A stretch of 64,000 nt of DNA from PALSA-894 sp034669145 (GCA_034669145.1 JAXDNY010000120.1:27247-91246), one strand, 5' to 3'; shown: positions 33,184 through 41,974, counted from the stretch's first letter. Notes: generated by a model from the letters alone, not told the origin. Made by a program: numbers and translations.

Positions 33184-34401
33184 GTGAGCACGATGCGACG
33201 ATCCGGCGTCCATTCCTGGCAAACACCGATCCTCGTCGTTGCGAGCGGTTGCCTTATTGCCGTCCTTACATTTGGTCCGCGGACGACCATAGGCTTGCTG
33301 CTGCCGCCCATCAGCCGCGAAATGGGCTGGACGCGTGATATCTTCGCGTTCGCGATCGCGGTCCAGCACATCGTTTGGGGTATTGGCCAGCCGTTCGGCG
33401 GTGTCGTTGCGGACCGGCTCGGCATCGTGCGGGCGCTGTGCATCGGCGGGCTTCTCTATTCCGCCGGCCTGTTCGTGATGGCAACCGCCGCCACGCCCGC
33501 GACCCTGTTCTCGGCCGGCGCGCTGATCGGATTCGGGCTGTCCGGCGCGAGCTTCAACATCGTGCTGGCGGCTTTCGGCAAGCTCTTGCCGGAAACCTGG
33601 CGGCCATTGGCGACGGGGGTCGGCGGCGCTGCGGGCTCCTTCGGTCAATTTCTGTTCTCACCCTTCTGCGTATTGCTGCTGGATAGTTTCGATTGGCGTA
33701 CGACGCTCCTGGTGTTCGGAACGCTTGTGTTGCTTGTGCTGCCGTTATCGCTGGCCTTGTCCACATCGCAACAAATTCAGGAACAGCAAAAATCGGTCAT
33801 TCCGGCGCAATCCGTGCTGCAAGTCTTCCGCGGAGCCTTGAGGAATCCGTCCTACGTCCTGCTGATCTGCGGATTTCTGGTCAGCGGGGTCCACGTTGCG
33901 TTTATCAACCTGCATCTGCCGGCCCACCTGCTGGATGGAGGCATCGACAGACCATCGGCCGGCTGGGTGATCGCGACGATCGGCCTGTTCAATATTCTTG
34001 GCTCGATAGCGATCGGTTGGCTGTGCGGCCGGTATCTGAATCGCAACGTGCTTTTCTTCGTGTATTTTCTTCGCGCGCTTGCGATTGTGGCCTTTATGTT
34101 GATGCCGCTGTCGCCTCTGAACGCGCTCTTGTTCGCAGCCGCGATGGGGCTGCTATGGACGGGATCGGTCACGCCGGTAGCGGGGGCCATTACACTGGTG
34201 TTCGGTACCCGGAATCTCGCCGCCCTTTTTGGCTTGGCATACTTCTTTCACCAGATCGGCGCGTTCTTCGGAGTTTGGATGGGCGGTCTCGTGTTCGAGC
34301 AAACCGGATCTTACAACGGCATCTGGTGGGCACTCGCCATCGGGGCGCTGGTCACCAGCGTCCTCACTCTCCTGATCCGCGAACCGCCACGCGCCGCTTA
34401 G
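33184..34401 (+). CDS. MFS transporter
   Basis: 405 residues from GTG at 33184; an ATG at 33193 is an alternative. Twelve membrane helices are visible. The loop between helices 2 and 3 (GGVVADRLGIVRAL) matches the MFS motif G-x3-D-R-x-G, and GIGQPFGG and GLSGASFNIVLAAFGK fit the monocarboxylate/oxalate-type subfamily. It should be an inner-membrane secondary carrier; the substrate is unknown. It is convergent with the DUF6065-like gene, 20 bases apart. As the only carrier near the repeat peptide it is a candidate exporter, but it may be unrelated. Confidence 0.9.
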   Translation: MSTMRRSGVHSWQTPILVVASGCLIAVLTFGPRTTIGLLLPPISREMGWTRDIFAFAIAVQHIVWGIGQPFGGVVADRLGIVRALCIGGLLYSAGLFVMATAATPATLFSAGALIGFGLSGASFNIVLAAFGKLLPETWRPLATGVGGAAGSFGQFLFSPFCVLLLDSFDWRTTLLVFGTLVLLVLPLSLALSTSQQIQEQQKSVIPAQSVLQVFRGALRNPSYVLLICGFLVSGVHVAFINLHLPAHLLDGGIDRPSAGWVIATIGLFNILGSIAIGWLCGRYLNRNVLFFVYFLRALAIVAFMLMPLSPLNALLFAAAMGLLWTGSVTPVAGAITLVFGTRNLAALFGLAYFFHQIGAFFGVWMGGLVFEQTGSYNGIWWALAIGALVTSVLTLLIREPPRAA

Positions 34402-34421
34402 CGCAGGCTCGACCGGCGCGT

Positions 34422-35180
34422 TTATGCTTGCACTTGCATGGCCTCCCGCTTGCGGACCGAAACGGCGTACTGCCCGCGCTTCCTCTGCGGCGCGGTGTTG
34501 GGCGTCACGACCGTGCGGTGGAATTGCTCCCAGTTTTCCGGGTCGAGCTCGTGCAGTTCCTTGACGACAAAATTGCGCAGGAACTTGTCGCTGTAGACGT
34601 CCTTGCGGATCGGCTGCACCTGCAGGAACGGGATGTCGTCCTTAAACTCAATCGGGGTGTCGGTCTTGAGGATACGGATATTGTCGAACAGCGGGCCGAA
34701 CCAGTGGTCCGTTTCAATGATGCCTTCGAGCGTCTCGTAGGCGAGGCTCTTCGACAGATTGGCGACCCCCCGCACCAGCAGGCTCCAGCCCGGCGCCGTC
34801 TTGGCAATGCAGCCGGTCCACACCTGCAGCCCGCCCGGTTGAATCGACGGTGCGAGGAAGGTGGGTGAGAATCCGCGTGCGTGGATGGGCGCATGCTGGT
34901 CGAAACGCTCCCTAAATCCCGGATATTGAGCGGCCCGCGACAACGGCAGCCATTCGTCGACGCCGTCGTAAGTCCACAGCATGTCATGGCCGTCCCACAT
35001 CACCCTGAAACGCATTGGCAGGAAGACGTACCAGCCGAATCCCGATGCGCTGGTGATCGCCTCGCAGTAGCGCAGGGCGCGGGTAGGAATGGTACCGCCG
35101 ACCGCGCGATCCGCCTTTCGCGGTGGCCGGGCGTTCGGCACCATCTGGAAGAATTCAATGAGGGGAGCGATTTCCGGCAT
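34422..35180 (-). CDS. DUF6065-like protein
   Basis: 252 residues with GGAAG before the ATG. It contains RALRYCEAITSASGFGWYVF near residue 35, GLQVWTGCIAKTAPGWSLLVRG near residue 117 and ETDHWFGPLFDNI and PFLQVQPIRKD further on. This pattern resembles proteins I remember as DUF6065; no catalytic motif is known to me. It is soluble with no signal. It follows the 66-residue repeat peptide gene on the same strand across a perfect 14-bp hairpin, an arrangement often used to make much peptide and little enzyme. A role in modifying or binding that peptide is inference only. Confidence 0.6.
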   Translation of the reverse strand: MPEIAPLIEFFQMVPNARPPRKADRAVGGTIPTRALRYCEAITSASGFGWYVFLPMRFRVMWDGHDMLWTYDGVDEWLPLSRAAQYPGFRERFDQHAPIHARGFSPTFLAPSIQPGGLQVWTGCIAKTAPGWSLLVRGVANLSKSLAYETLEGIIETDHWFGPLFDNIRILKTDTPIEFKDDIPFLQVQPIRKDVYSDKFLRNFVVKELHELDPENWEQFHRTVVTPNTAPQRKRGQYAVSVRKREAMQVQA

Positions 35181-35240
35181 GGCTGCACTTCCGTCAGGGT
35201 TGCTCCACGACGACGGGTCTCAAGCTCGCGATTGTCTTGC

Positions 35241-35271
35241 GTCATGGGAAACGCGCGGCGTTTCCCATGAC
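35241..35271 (-). terminator. Perfect hairpin between peptide gene and DUF6065-like gene
   Basis: A 14-bp perfect stem (GTCATGGGAAACGC / GCGTTTCCCATGAC) with a 3-base loop, 64 bases after the peptide stop and 61 bases before the next ATG. No T-run follows. It is a likely attenuator or mRNA stabiliser. Confidence 0.7.
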
Positions 35272-35334
35272 GTATTCGACGCGGATTGCCTTATCTTTGC
35301 CTGCAGGTGCCGCAGTCGCGGTAATAATTCGAGC

Positions 35335-35535
35335 CTAGAATACCGGCCCAAAATCCCCCAAGCGTACCTTGCCGCCGTCCTCGGTCGCGGCGTCGCGCGC
35401 GACCTTTGTCTGCGCCGTCGGTGGGCGCGAACTGGCCTTCGTGTCGAACGCGGGCGCGAAATCCCCCATACGCACCTTGCCGTCGTCTTCGGTCGTCTGA
35501 TCGGATTCCAAACGCTTTATCACCTTGGTTTCCAT
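35335..35535 (-). CDS. 66-residue peptide with two GKVRxGDFxPxF repeats (possible RiPP precursor)
   Basis: 66 residues from the ATG at 35535, with AAGGAAG upstream. Residues 14-30 (TTEDDGKVRMGDFAPAF) and 50-66 (ATEDGGKVRLGDFGPVF) are 12/17 identical, and the second copy ends the protein. The linker is Ala/Thr/Lys-rich and there is no cysteine or signal peptide. A charged N-terminal part with repeated C-terminal units is typical of multi-core modified-peptide precursors. The gene has its own strong promoter with a CIRCE-like operator and is followed by a DUF6065-like gene. It could also be a small regulatory or binding protein with two short linear motifs. Confidence 0.7.
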   Translation of the reverse strand: METKVIKRLESDQTTEDDGKVRMGDFAPAFDTKASSRPPTAQTKVARDAATEDGGKVRLGDFGPVF

Positions 35536-35548
35536 GATCTTTTCTTCC

Positions 35549-35575
35549 TTAGCAGCACTCGTGCTTGAGTGCTAA
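35549..35575 (-). promoter_or_regulatory. CIRCE-like inverted repeat upstream of the repeat peptide
   Basis: On the minus strand the first arm is a perfect TTAGCACTC. After 9 bases the second arm reads TGCTGCTAA against the consensus GAGTGCTAA, so 15 of 18 arm bases match the HrcA-binding CIRCE element with correct spacing. It starts at the predicted transcription start, the usual CIRCE position. Confidence 0.6.
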
Positions 35576-35581
35576 CAGAAA

Positions 35582-35609
35582 AGTGTACGTAAAATCCCTT
35601 AGTTGTCAA
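35582..35609 (-). promoter_or_regulatory. Near-consensus sigma-70 promoter for the repeat peptide
   Basis: TTGACA (minus strand, 35609-35604) and TACACT (35587-35582) are separated by 16 bases. The predicted start is near 35575, giving a leader of about 40 bases before the ATG. Confidence 0.7.
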
Positions 35610-35758
35610 TCCTAAAATAATTGACCTGAGGGCGAGCGGGCGGGCAGCGGTTCTGGGAGGCTCGCGCTTCCGCTGTGCAAACTTGCCGCACCTGTTAATG
35701 CGGCTACAGAACCGAAGGGAAGCGCCCAGGCTGATGGCTAACTGCCTTCAGCGCCCGC

Positions 35759-36829
35759 TCAACCTGCTCTTTCCAGGATTTTCTCTTGAGGGCGAGCGAA
35801 CGCCGCCGCAACCGAGCGGAAGATTGCGATGGTTTGCTCGACCGCCGCGTCGTCGATGTGGCGGTGCGTCACCAGCCGCAGCGATGTGCGGCTCCAGCCG
35901 CCGGACCGCAACCCCGCCTTTTCCAGCGCGGCGATCCAGGTCTTGGCATCGCTGCCGGTATGACCGACCTCAATCATCACGATGTTGGTCTCGACGAGGC
36001 GCGGATCGGTGAGGCGCGGGTCGATGGCGTGCACACCCTCGGCGATGCGCCTGGCGCGGCGGTGATCGTCGGCGAGCCGGTCGATCATGCGGTCGAGCGC
36101 CACGAGGCCTGCGGCCGCCATGATGCCCGCCTGCCGCAGGCCGCCGCCAACCATGCGGCGATAGGCGCGCGCCTTCTCGATGAAGCCGGCCGATCCGCAC
36201 AACACAGAGCCGAACGGCGCACTCAAGCCCTTGCTGACGCAGAAACCGATGCTGTCGCCATACTGCGCGATGGCGGCAGCCGGAACGCCGAGCGCAACTG
36301 CTGCATTGAAAATACGCGCGCCGTCGATGTGGACCGGCACATTCTTCTCAGCGGTCAGCGCGCGCAGCCGCGCCATGTAATCGAGCGGAATGACCGCACC
36401 GCCGGCGCTGTTGTGCGTGGTCTCGACGCAGACGAGCGCGGTCGCGAGCTTGTTGGCGCTCAGCTTCTCGCTCAGGCGCTCGCCGATATCCTCAAGGTTC
36501 GGCGCGCCGCGCATCGAGACGATCGGGCGATAGAACAGCCCGGCGAGCGAGGCGATGCCGCCCATCTCGCTGCGCATGATGTGGCAGTCGCCGTCGAGCA
36601 GCACTTCGCCGCCGCGCCCGGTATGCGCCAGCAGCGCTACGAGGTTGGACATGGTGCCGCTCGCGACGAACAGCGCGGCCTCCTTGCCGGTGATCCGGGC
36701 GGCAGCTTCCTCGAGGCGCCGCACTGTCGGATCGCCTTCGCGGGAATCATCGCCGAGCTCGGCCGCGCGCATCGCCTCGCGCATCTCCTCGGTCGGCAAT
36801 GTCACGGTATCGCTTCGCAGATCGATCAT
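35759..36829 (-). CDS. ltaE: L-threonine aldolase, low-specificity type
   Basis: 356 residues from the ATG at 36829; GAGG stands 6 bases upstream, just past the permease stop. The PLP fold-type I features are clear: MIDLRSDTVTLPTEEM at the start, ETTHNSAGGAVIP near residue 130, HIDGARIFNAAVALG near residue 165 and the PLP lysine in FCVSKGLSAPFGSVL near residue 195. It cleaves L-threonine or allo-threonine to glycine and acetaldehyde in the cytosol. It follows an iron-type ABC importer by 7 bases and is probably the last gene of that operon, although no link in function is obvious. Confidence 0.92.
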   Translation of the reverse strand: MIDLRSDTVTLPTEEMREAMRAAELGDDSREGDPTVRRLEEAAARITGKEAALFVASGTMSNLVALLAHTGRGGEVLLDGDCHIMRSEMGGIASLAGLFYRPIVSMRGAPNLEDIGERLSEKLSANKLATALVCVETTHNSAGGAVIPLDYMARLRALTAEKNVPVHIDGARIFNAAVALGVPAAAIAQYGDSIGFCVSKGLSAPFGSVLCGSAGFIEKARAYRRMVGGGLRQAGIMAAAGLVALDRMIDRLADDHRRARRIAEGVHAIDPRLTDPRLVETNIVMIEVGHTGSDAKTWIAALEKAGLRSGGWSRTSLRLVTHRHIDDAAVEQTIAIFRSVAAAFARPQEKILERAG

Positions 36830-36836
36830 CGCGTCC

Positions 36837-38489
36837 TCATAGCATCGATAATTCATGCCGCCGCAGCAGGCGATAGACCAGCGCCACGGGGAGCACAGTA
36901 AACACAATGAGCACGGTCGCGGCCGCCGCCGCAATGCCCGGGCTGGTGCCTTCGAGCGCCTGGAACATCGCGACCGTCATGGTGGTCCATGGCCCGCTAT
37001 AGAGCACCACCGTGGAAGAGAGTTCCGACGCGACCGTCACAAATGTCAGGACGAAACCTCCAATGATGCCGCCGAGCATTAGGGGCACCGTGATGCGCCA
37101 GAACGTCAGCGCGGGCGGCACGCCGAGATTGATCGAGGCTTCCTCGAGGCTTGGATCGATCTGGTGCAGGATCGCGGCGGCCGAGCGCACCGAGAACGGC
37201 AGCTTCCGCACCACGTAGGCGATCACCATGATGACCCACGTGCCGGTCAGGATGAGGAAGCCGCCGGAATAGGCCATCACCAGGCCGATGCCGAGCACGG
37301 TGCCGGCGACCGCGAACGGCGATGTCGCCACGACATCGATCAGCGCGGACAACCGCGAGCGATGGCGCGTGATGACGTAGCCGATCGGCACGCCGATCAA
37401 GGTCGCACCGCACGCCGCGAGCGTTGCCAGCAGCAGGGTGTTGGTGAGCGGCCGGTAGGAGCGCTGGAATAGCTGGGCGAAATTGTCAGCCGAGAAGCCG
37501 CCTTGCAGCACCGGCCCGCTGTACTGCATGAACGAGATCACCACCACGGCGGCGAACGGCACCAGCGCGGCCGCCACCACGATCCAGCAATAGGCGGCGC
37601 CGAGGCGGCGGAGCGCCGGGCTCACTTGGATGAGCGGCGCCGAGCGGCGCGCATTGGTTGCGTATTGGCGCCGCGCCAGCACGCCACGCTGGATCAGAAG
37701 CGCGACGATCGTGCACACGACCAGCAACACGCCGAGCACGCCGGCAGAGGCCGGATTATCGGTCGTCTCGCCGACGAACAGCTTGTAGGCCTCGACCGAG
37801 AGGATCGGACGGTCCTCGGCGAGCACGAACGGCACGCCGAAATTCTCCAATGCCTCAATGAACACCAGAAGCCCGCCGGCGAGGATCGAGGGGAGCACGA
37901 GCGGCAGCGTGACAGTGCGCAGCATACGGGCGCGCGTCGCGCCGAGGTTTTGCGCCGCTTCCTCGACCGAAATATCGATCGACTTGAACGCCGCGGTCAC
38001 CGGCAGCACCACGAACGGGTAGAGCGTGAGCGTGTAGACGACCACGATGCCCTTGGCGCCGTAGATCGAGTCGAACGGGATGCCGAGCGACTGCAGCGCG
38101 CCGGTCACGATGCCGGAACGGCCGAACAGCAGCACCAGCGCGTAGGCGCCGACGAATGAGGGCAGCACGAGCGGCAGCGCGGCGAGCGCGAGCAGCGCCG
38201 GCTTGCCGCCGATCGGCAGGCGCGCAAGGCAGAAGGCAAACGGAACGCCGACGAGGAGCGCGCAGATCGAGGCCGCCGCCGCGATCCCCAGGCTGTTGGT
38301 CAGGCCGTTGAGGAAGAAGCGGTTCGACAGCACGCTCGTGTAGTTCGCGAGCGTGAAGCCCTTCCCGGAAGCATCGAGAATGCTCGCCCCGAACACCTTG
38401 ATCAGCGGCAGCAGAAAGAACAAGCCGAGAAATACAGCCGCGACCGCGCCGATCGCGAGCGGAAAAGCGTGCCGGCGAAGAAACCTCAC
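36837..38489 (-). CDS. ABC transporter permease, fused two-domain iron(III)-type
   Basis: 550 residues from GTG at 38489, which overlaps the ATPase stop by 4 bases (GTGA). Upstream in-frame sequence is Arg-rich readthrough. Two binding-protein-dependent permease domains are joined: the first has EEAAQNLGATRARMLRTVTLPLVLP near residue 195 and the second EEASINLGVPPALTFWRITVPLMLGG near residue 475, both EAA loops that contact the ATPase. About 12 membrane helices. This fused arrangement is typical of FbpB/AfuB-type iron(III) and of 2-aminoethylphosphonate importers. Confidence 0.9.
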   Translation of the reverse strand: MRFLRRHAFPLAIGAVAAVFLGLFFLLPLIKVFGASILDASGKGFTLANYTSVLSNRFFLNGLTNSLGIAAAASICALLVGVPFAFCLARLPIGGKPALLALAALPLVLPSFVGAYALVLLFGRSGIVTGALQSLGIPFDSIYGAKGIVVVYTLTLYPFVVLPVTAAFKSIDISVEEAAQNLGATRARMLRTVTLPLVLPSILAGGLLVFIEALENFGVPFVLAEDRPILSVEAYKLFVGETTDNPASAGVLGVLLVVCTIVALLIQRGVLARRQYATNARRSAPLIQVSPALRRLGAAYCWIVVAAALVPFAAVVVISFMQYSGPVLQGGFSADNFAQLFQRSYRPLTNTLLLATLAACGATLIGVPIGYVITRHRSRLSALIDVVATSPFAVAGTVLGIGLVMAYSGGFLILTGTWVIMVIAYVVRKLPFSVRSAAAILHQIDPSLEEASINLGVPPALTFWRITVPLMLGGIIGGFVLTFVTVASELSSTVVLYSGPWTTMTVAMFQALEGTSPGIAAAAATVLIVFTVLPVALVYRLLRRHELSML

Positions 38490-39550
38490 GGTCCCGCTCC
38501 CATGACGACGACACGTTGCGGGTCGTAGGCGAGCGTCACGGCGGCCGCTGCGGCCGGCGGCGCAAGCGCCATGAGATGGATGAGCGCGCCGTCGCCGAGC
38601 TGCACGGTGAAGCGTGTCACCGGGCCGAGATACTCGATCTCGCCCAGCGTGCCGGCCAGTGTCGCCCAACCCGCGGGAGCGGCTTCACCCGAAGCCAAGA
38701 GGCGCAGCGCCTCGGGCCGCAGCGACAGCACCACGCCCTCGCCCACGTCGCCGCGCATATTTGCCCGCATCGCGGTCCCGGCAAACGCGATCTCGGCCGT
38801 GTCGCCTTCGCGGCTGCGAACGATGCCGTTCAGCAAGTTCGTGGTGCCGACGAAGCTTGCGACAAAAGGCGTCGCCGGCTGCTCGTAGATCGCGCGTGGG
38901 CCGGCGATCTGCTCGACGCGGCCGGCGCGCATCACGGCAATCCGGTCGGAGATCGCGAGTGCTTCTTCCTGATCGTGCGTCACGTAGAGCACCGTGATGC
39001 CGAGCAGCTTCTGCAGGCGGCGGATCTCGCCGCGCATCTCCACGCGGAGCTTGGCGTCCAGATTGGACAGCGGCTCGTCGAGCAGGAGGACATGCGGCTC
39101 GATCAGGATGGCGCGGGCGATCGCGACCCGTTGAAGCTGCCCGCCGGAGAGCTGATGCGGCCAGCGCTCGCCATAGCCGTCGAGCTGCACCAGCTTGAGC
39201 GCACGCTCGACGCGCTCGCGAATTTCCGCAGCGCCCACTTTTCGCGCGCGCAGCCCGTAGGCGACATTGCCGCCGACGGTGAGATTGGGAAACACCGCGT
39301 AGTTCTGGAACACCATGCCGGTGTTGCGCTTGTGCGGCGGCGACGTGTCAATGCGGTCATTGCCAAAGAGGATGCGGCCCTGATCGAGCTCGCAGAACCC
39401 TGCGACCATGCGCAGCAGCGTGGTCTTGCCGCAGCCGGACGGCCCCAGCAGGGTGAAAAACTCTCCGTCGCGCACCGCGATGGATACATTGTCGACCGCC
39501 CGCACGGCCCCGAACGTGCGCGCGACGCCGTCGATCGTGATCGCGGTCAC
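38486..39550 (-). CDS. ABC transporter ATP-binding protein, iron(III)/spermidine type
   Basis: 354 residues from GTG at 39550 (VTAITIDGVARTFGAVRAVD), with AAGGGG upstream. Walker A GPSGCGKTT near residue 40, the Q-loop in GMVFQNYAVFPNLTV, signature LSGGQLQRVAIARA near residue 135, Walker B VLLLDEPLSNLDAKLR and switch histidine in YVTHDQEEALAIS are all present. The last 110 residues are a TOBE-type regulatory domain. It powers the fused permease encoded next; the binding protein lies 16 bases upstream. Iron(III) is the most likely substrate class; putrescine or phosphonate uptake is possible. Confidence 0.92.
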   Translation of the reverse strand: MTAITIDGVARTFGAVRAVDNVSIAVRDGEFFTLLGPSGCGKTTLLRMVAGFCELDQGRILFGNDRIDTSPPHKRNTGMVFQNYAVFPNLTVGGNVAYGLRARKVGAAEIRERVERALKLVQLDGYGERWPHQLSGGQLQRVAIARAILIEPHVLLLDEPLSNLDAKLRVEMRGEIRRLQKLLGITVLYVTHDQEEALAISDRIAVMRAGRVEQIAGPRAIYEQPATPFVASFVGTTNLLNGIVRSREGDTAEIAFAGTAMRANMRGDVGEGVVLSLRPEALRLLASGEAAPAGWATLAGTLGEIEYLGPVTRFTVQLGDGALIHLMALAPPAAAAAVTLAYDPQRVVVMGAGP

Positions 39551-39566
39551 GCCAGCCCCTTGAACG

Positions 39567-40571
39567 TCAGCGCGTGCGCTGGATGATCTCTTGAATCTTC
39601 TTCGCGGTGTCGGCGCGCTTCTCGACCCACGCATCCTCATCGTAGTCGACAAGCCTCACGTCGGAAAGCTGCGGCATCGCGCCCGGAAGTTTCGAGAGAT
39701 CGAGGTCCTGCCGCGCGGGACGGCGGAACGCGAACTTCAGGATCGCCTCGCGTACATCCTTGCGCGACACATAATCGACGAACTGCCTGGCGTTCTCGGT
39801 GTTCGGCCCGCCCTTGATGATCGCGACGCCCTCCATCTGCGCCACGGTGCCGTCGGCCGGATAGATCACCTTGACGGGCGCGCCGTTCGAAGACCACTGG
39901 TAACCCGCATATTCGAGCGAGATGCCGAGCGGGAATTCGCCATTGCCGACGCCCTGGAACACGAGGCTCGAACGATTGAGCACGCGCGTGTTCGCGATCA
40001 GTTGTGAGACCTTCTCCCACGCGGCGTCATTGTTGCCCCACATCTGCGCCCACATGGTGACGTTGGAATAGGCCGAGCCGGAATTGGCCGGGTCCGTGAA
40101 GGCGATCTTGCCTTTCAACTCCGGCCTCATCAGGTCAGACCAGGTTTTCGGACCGGCGTCCGCGGGAAGAAGTTTGGTGTTCTGCAGGATCACCAAGAGA
40201 TGCACATTGGTGCCGATCCAGTAATCCTCAGGGTCGCGGAAGTGCGCCGGAACGGCGTCCTTGTTCTTCGACGGGTAAGGCGCGAGCAGCGCCTTGTTGG
40301 CGCGCAGCAGCGTGCGGCTGACGCCCCAGACGATGTCGCCGAGCGGGCGTTCGCGTTCGGACTGGATGCGGCGGAACACGACGCCGGAGCCGGCCTCGAC
40401 GCCCTCCACCTCGATGCCGGTTTCCTTCTTGAAGGCATCGTAGACGAAGCGATTGAGGTTGGAGTCGTTCGACGTGTAGACGACCACCTTGCCTTGGCCC
40501 GTGGCGGGGCCACCGGGCGCGACGGCGGCGAGCGCAAACAGCAGCGTCGCGATCGTCCGTCGGTTCAACAT
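39567..40571 (-). CDS. ABC transporter substrate-binding protein, iron(III)-type (family 1)
   Basis: 334 residues with a signal peptide ending near PATGQG. The mature start KVVVYTSNDSNLNRFVYDAFKKETGI is typical of FbpA-like and phosphonate receptors. Further blocks are GDIVWGVSRTLLRANKALL and GKIAFTDPANSGSAYSNVTMWAQM. FbpA metal-binding tyrosines are not clear to me, so the ligand stays open. It is the first gene of the operon binding protein - ATPase - permease - threonine aldolase on the minus strand. Confidence 0.88.
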   Translation of the reverse strand: MLNRRTIATLLFALAAVAPGGPATGQGKVVVYTSNDSNLNRFVYDAFKKETGIEVEGVEAGSGVVFRRIQSERERPLGDIVWGVSRTLLRANKALLAPYPSKNKDAVPAHFRDPEDYWIGTNVHLLVILQNTKLLPADAGPKTWSDLMRPELKGKIAFTDPANSGSAYSNVTMWAQMWGNNDAAWEKVSQLIANTRVLNRSSLVFQGVGNGEFPLGISLEYAGYQWSSNGAPVKVIYPADGTVAQMEGVAIIKGGPNTENARQFVDYVSRKDVREAILKFAFRRPARQDLDLSKLPGAMPQLSDVRLVDYDEDAWVEKRADTAKKIQEIIQRTR

Positions 40572-40681
40572 GGCCGTCTCCCGTATGCCGCCCGGCGCGG
40601 GTCATCGCGGCGAAACCGTATACAAACGACGAAGGAAGACAACAACCCGCCGAGATTGCGATTGCGCCAGCCGGTCGTGTG

Positions 40682-41974
40682 CTAGTTCGATTTCTTCTTC
40701 TCTTCGGGCATCGGCAGCTCTTCCACGCGCGCACCGGACATGCCGGTGATCAGCCGCGTGGCACGCTGAAAGGTGATGTAGTTCCACAGCCAGCTGATCG
40801 CGACGACGAACCGGTTGCGGAAGCCGATCAAGTAATAGATGTGCGCGACGCACCACATCACCCAGGCGATAAAGCCTTTGAGCTTGAAGCGGCCCATCTG
40901 GATGATGGCGCGCTTGCGTCCGATGGTGGCGAGCGAGCCGAAGTCGCGATAGCGGAACGGCGCGATCGTCTCGCCTTTCTGCCGCGCGGTCAGCAGAGCG
41001 GCCACATATTGCCCCTGTTGCTTGGCGACCGGCGCAACGCCGGGAAGCGGATTGCCGTTGGCATCGTCGAGCGCCGCGGTATCGCCGATGACGAAGATGT
41101 CGGGCCGGTCCGGGACGGAGAGATCCGGCGCGACCTTCACGCGCCCGGCGCGATCTGTCTCAGTGCCGAGCCACTGGCCCGCCGGCGATGCGATTACGCC
41201 CGCAGCCCAGACGACGGTGCGCGCTTCGATACGCTCCGTTCCGATGCAAACGCCCTCGGCATCGAGCGCCGTCACCGGGGTGCCGAGCCGGACCGTCACA
41301 CCAAGCTGTTCGAGCGAGGCCCGCGCGGCTTCCGAGAGCGGCGGATCGAACGGCGTGAGGAGACGCGGCGCCGCCTCGACCAGAATGATGCGCGCAGCGC
41401 GCGGATCGATCGAGCGGAAATCCTTGGCGAGCGCGCGGTTTGCCAGCTCCGCGATAGCCCCCGCCATTTCCACGCCGGTCGGCCCGCCGCCGACGATGAT
41501 GAAATTAAGGAGCCGCGCGCGCTCGGCCGGATCGGTCTCGGTCTCGGCCTTCTCGAAGGCGAGCAGGATGCGCCGTCGGATATAGGTCGCGTCGTCGATG
41601 GTCTTCAGGCCGGGCGCGAACGCCGCCCAGTCGCCATGACCGAAATAGGCGTGCTGCGCGCCGGTCGCGAGGATCAGGTAATCGAACGGGATACGGCGGC
41701 CCTCGGCGATCACCTCGCGCTGCTCCGTATCGACGCCCGACACCCGGCCGAGCATCACGTTGACGTTCTTGTCGGGAGCCAGAATCCCGCGGATCGGCGA
41801 CGCGATATCGGCGGGTGAAAGACCGGCTGTCGCCACCTGGTAAAGCAGCGGCTGGAACAGGTGGTAATTATGCTGGTCGACGACCGTGACGTCGAACGTG
41901 CTGCCGGCAAGCGCCTTCGCGGCGGTCAACCCGCCGAAACCCGCTCCGACAATGACCACCCGAGGCTTGTTCAT
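40682..41974 (-). CDS. ndh: Type II NADH:quinone dehydrogenase family protein
   Basis: 430 residues from the ATG at 41974. Two dinucleotide folds are visible: FAD-binding RVVIVGAGFGGLTAAKALA at the start and the NAD-binding FIIVGGGPTGVEMAGAIAEL near residue 160. The FAD-contact IFVIGDTAALDDANGNPLPGVAPVAKQQG is near residue 300. A hydrophobic C-terminal part (FIAWVMWCVAHIYYLIGF) anchors it to the inner membrane. It passes electrons from NADH to quinone without pumping protons. It is monocistronic. Confidence 0.9.
   Translation of the reverse strand: MNKPRVVIVGAGFGGLTAAKALAGSTFDVTVVDQHNYHLFQPLLYQVATAGLSPADIASPIRGILAPDKNVNVMLGRVSGVDTEQREVIAEGRRIPFDYLILATGAQHAYFGHGDWAAFAPGLKTIDDATYIRRRILLAFEKAETETDPAERARLLNFIIVGGGPTGVEMAGAIAELANRALAKDFRSIDPRAARIILVEAAPRLLTPFDPPLSEAARASLEQLGVTVRLGTPVTALDAEGVCIGTERIEARTVVWAAGVIASPAGQWLGTETDRAGRVKVAPDLSVPDRPDIFVIGDTAALDDANGNPLPGVAPVAKQQGQYVAALLTARQKGETIAPFRYRDFGSLATIGRKRAIIQMGRFKLKGFIAWVMWCVAHIYYLIGFRNRFVVAISWLWNYITFQRATRLITGMSGARVEELPMPEEKKKSN

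Noticed and set aside
35000..35245. An 81-codon minus-strand frame overlapping the start of the DUF6065-like gene.
   Set aside because: Its start lies in the hairpin, it has no ribosome site and its composition is that of an out-of-frame shadow of the DUF6065-like gene.
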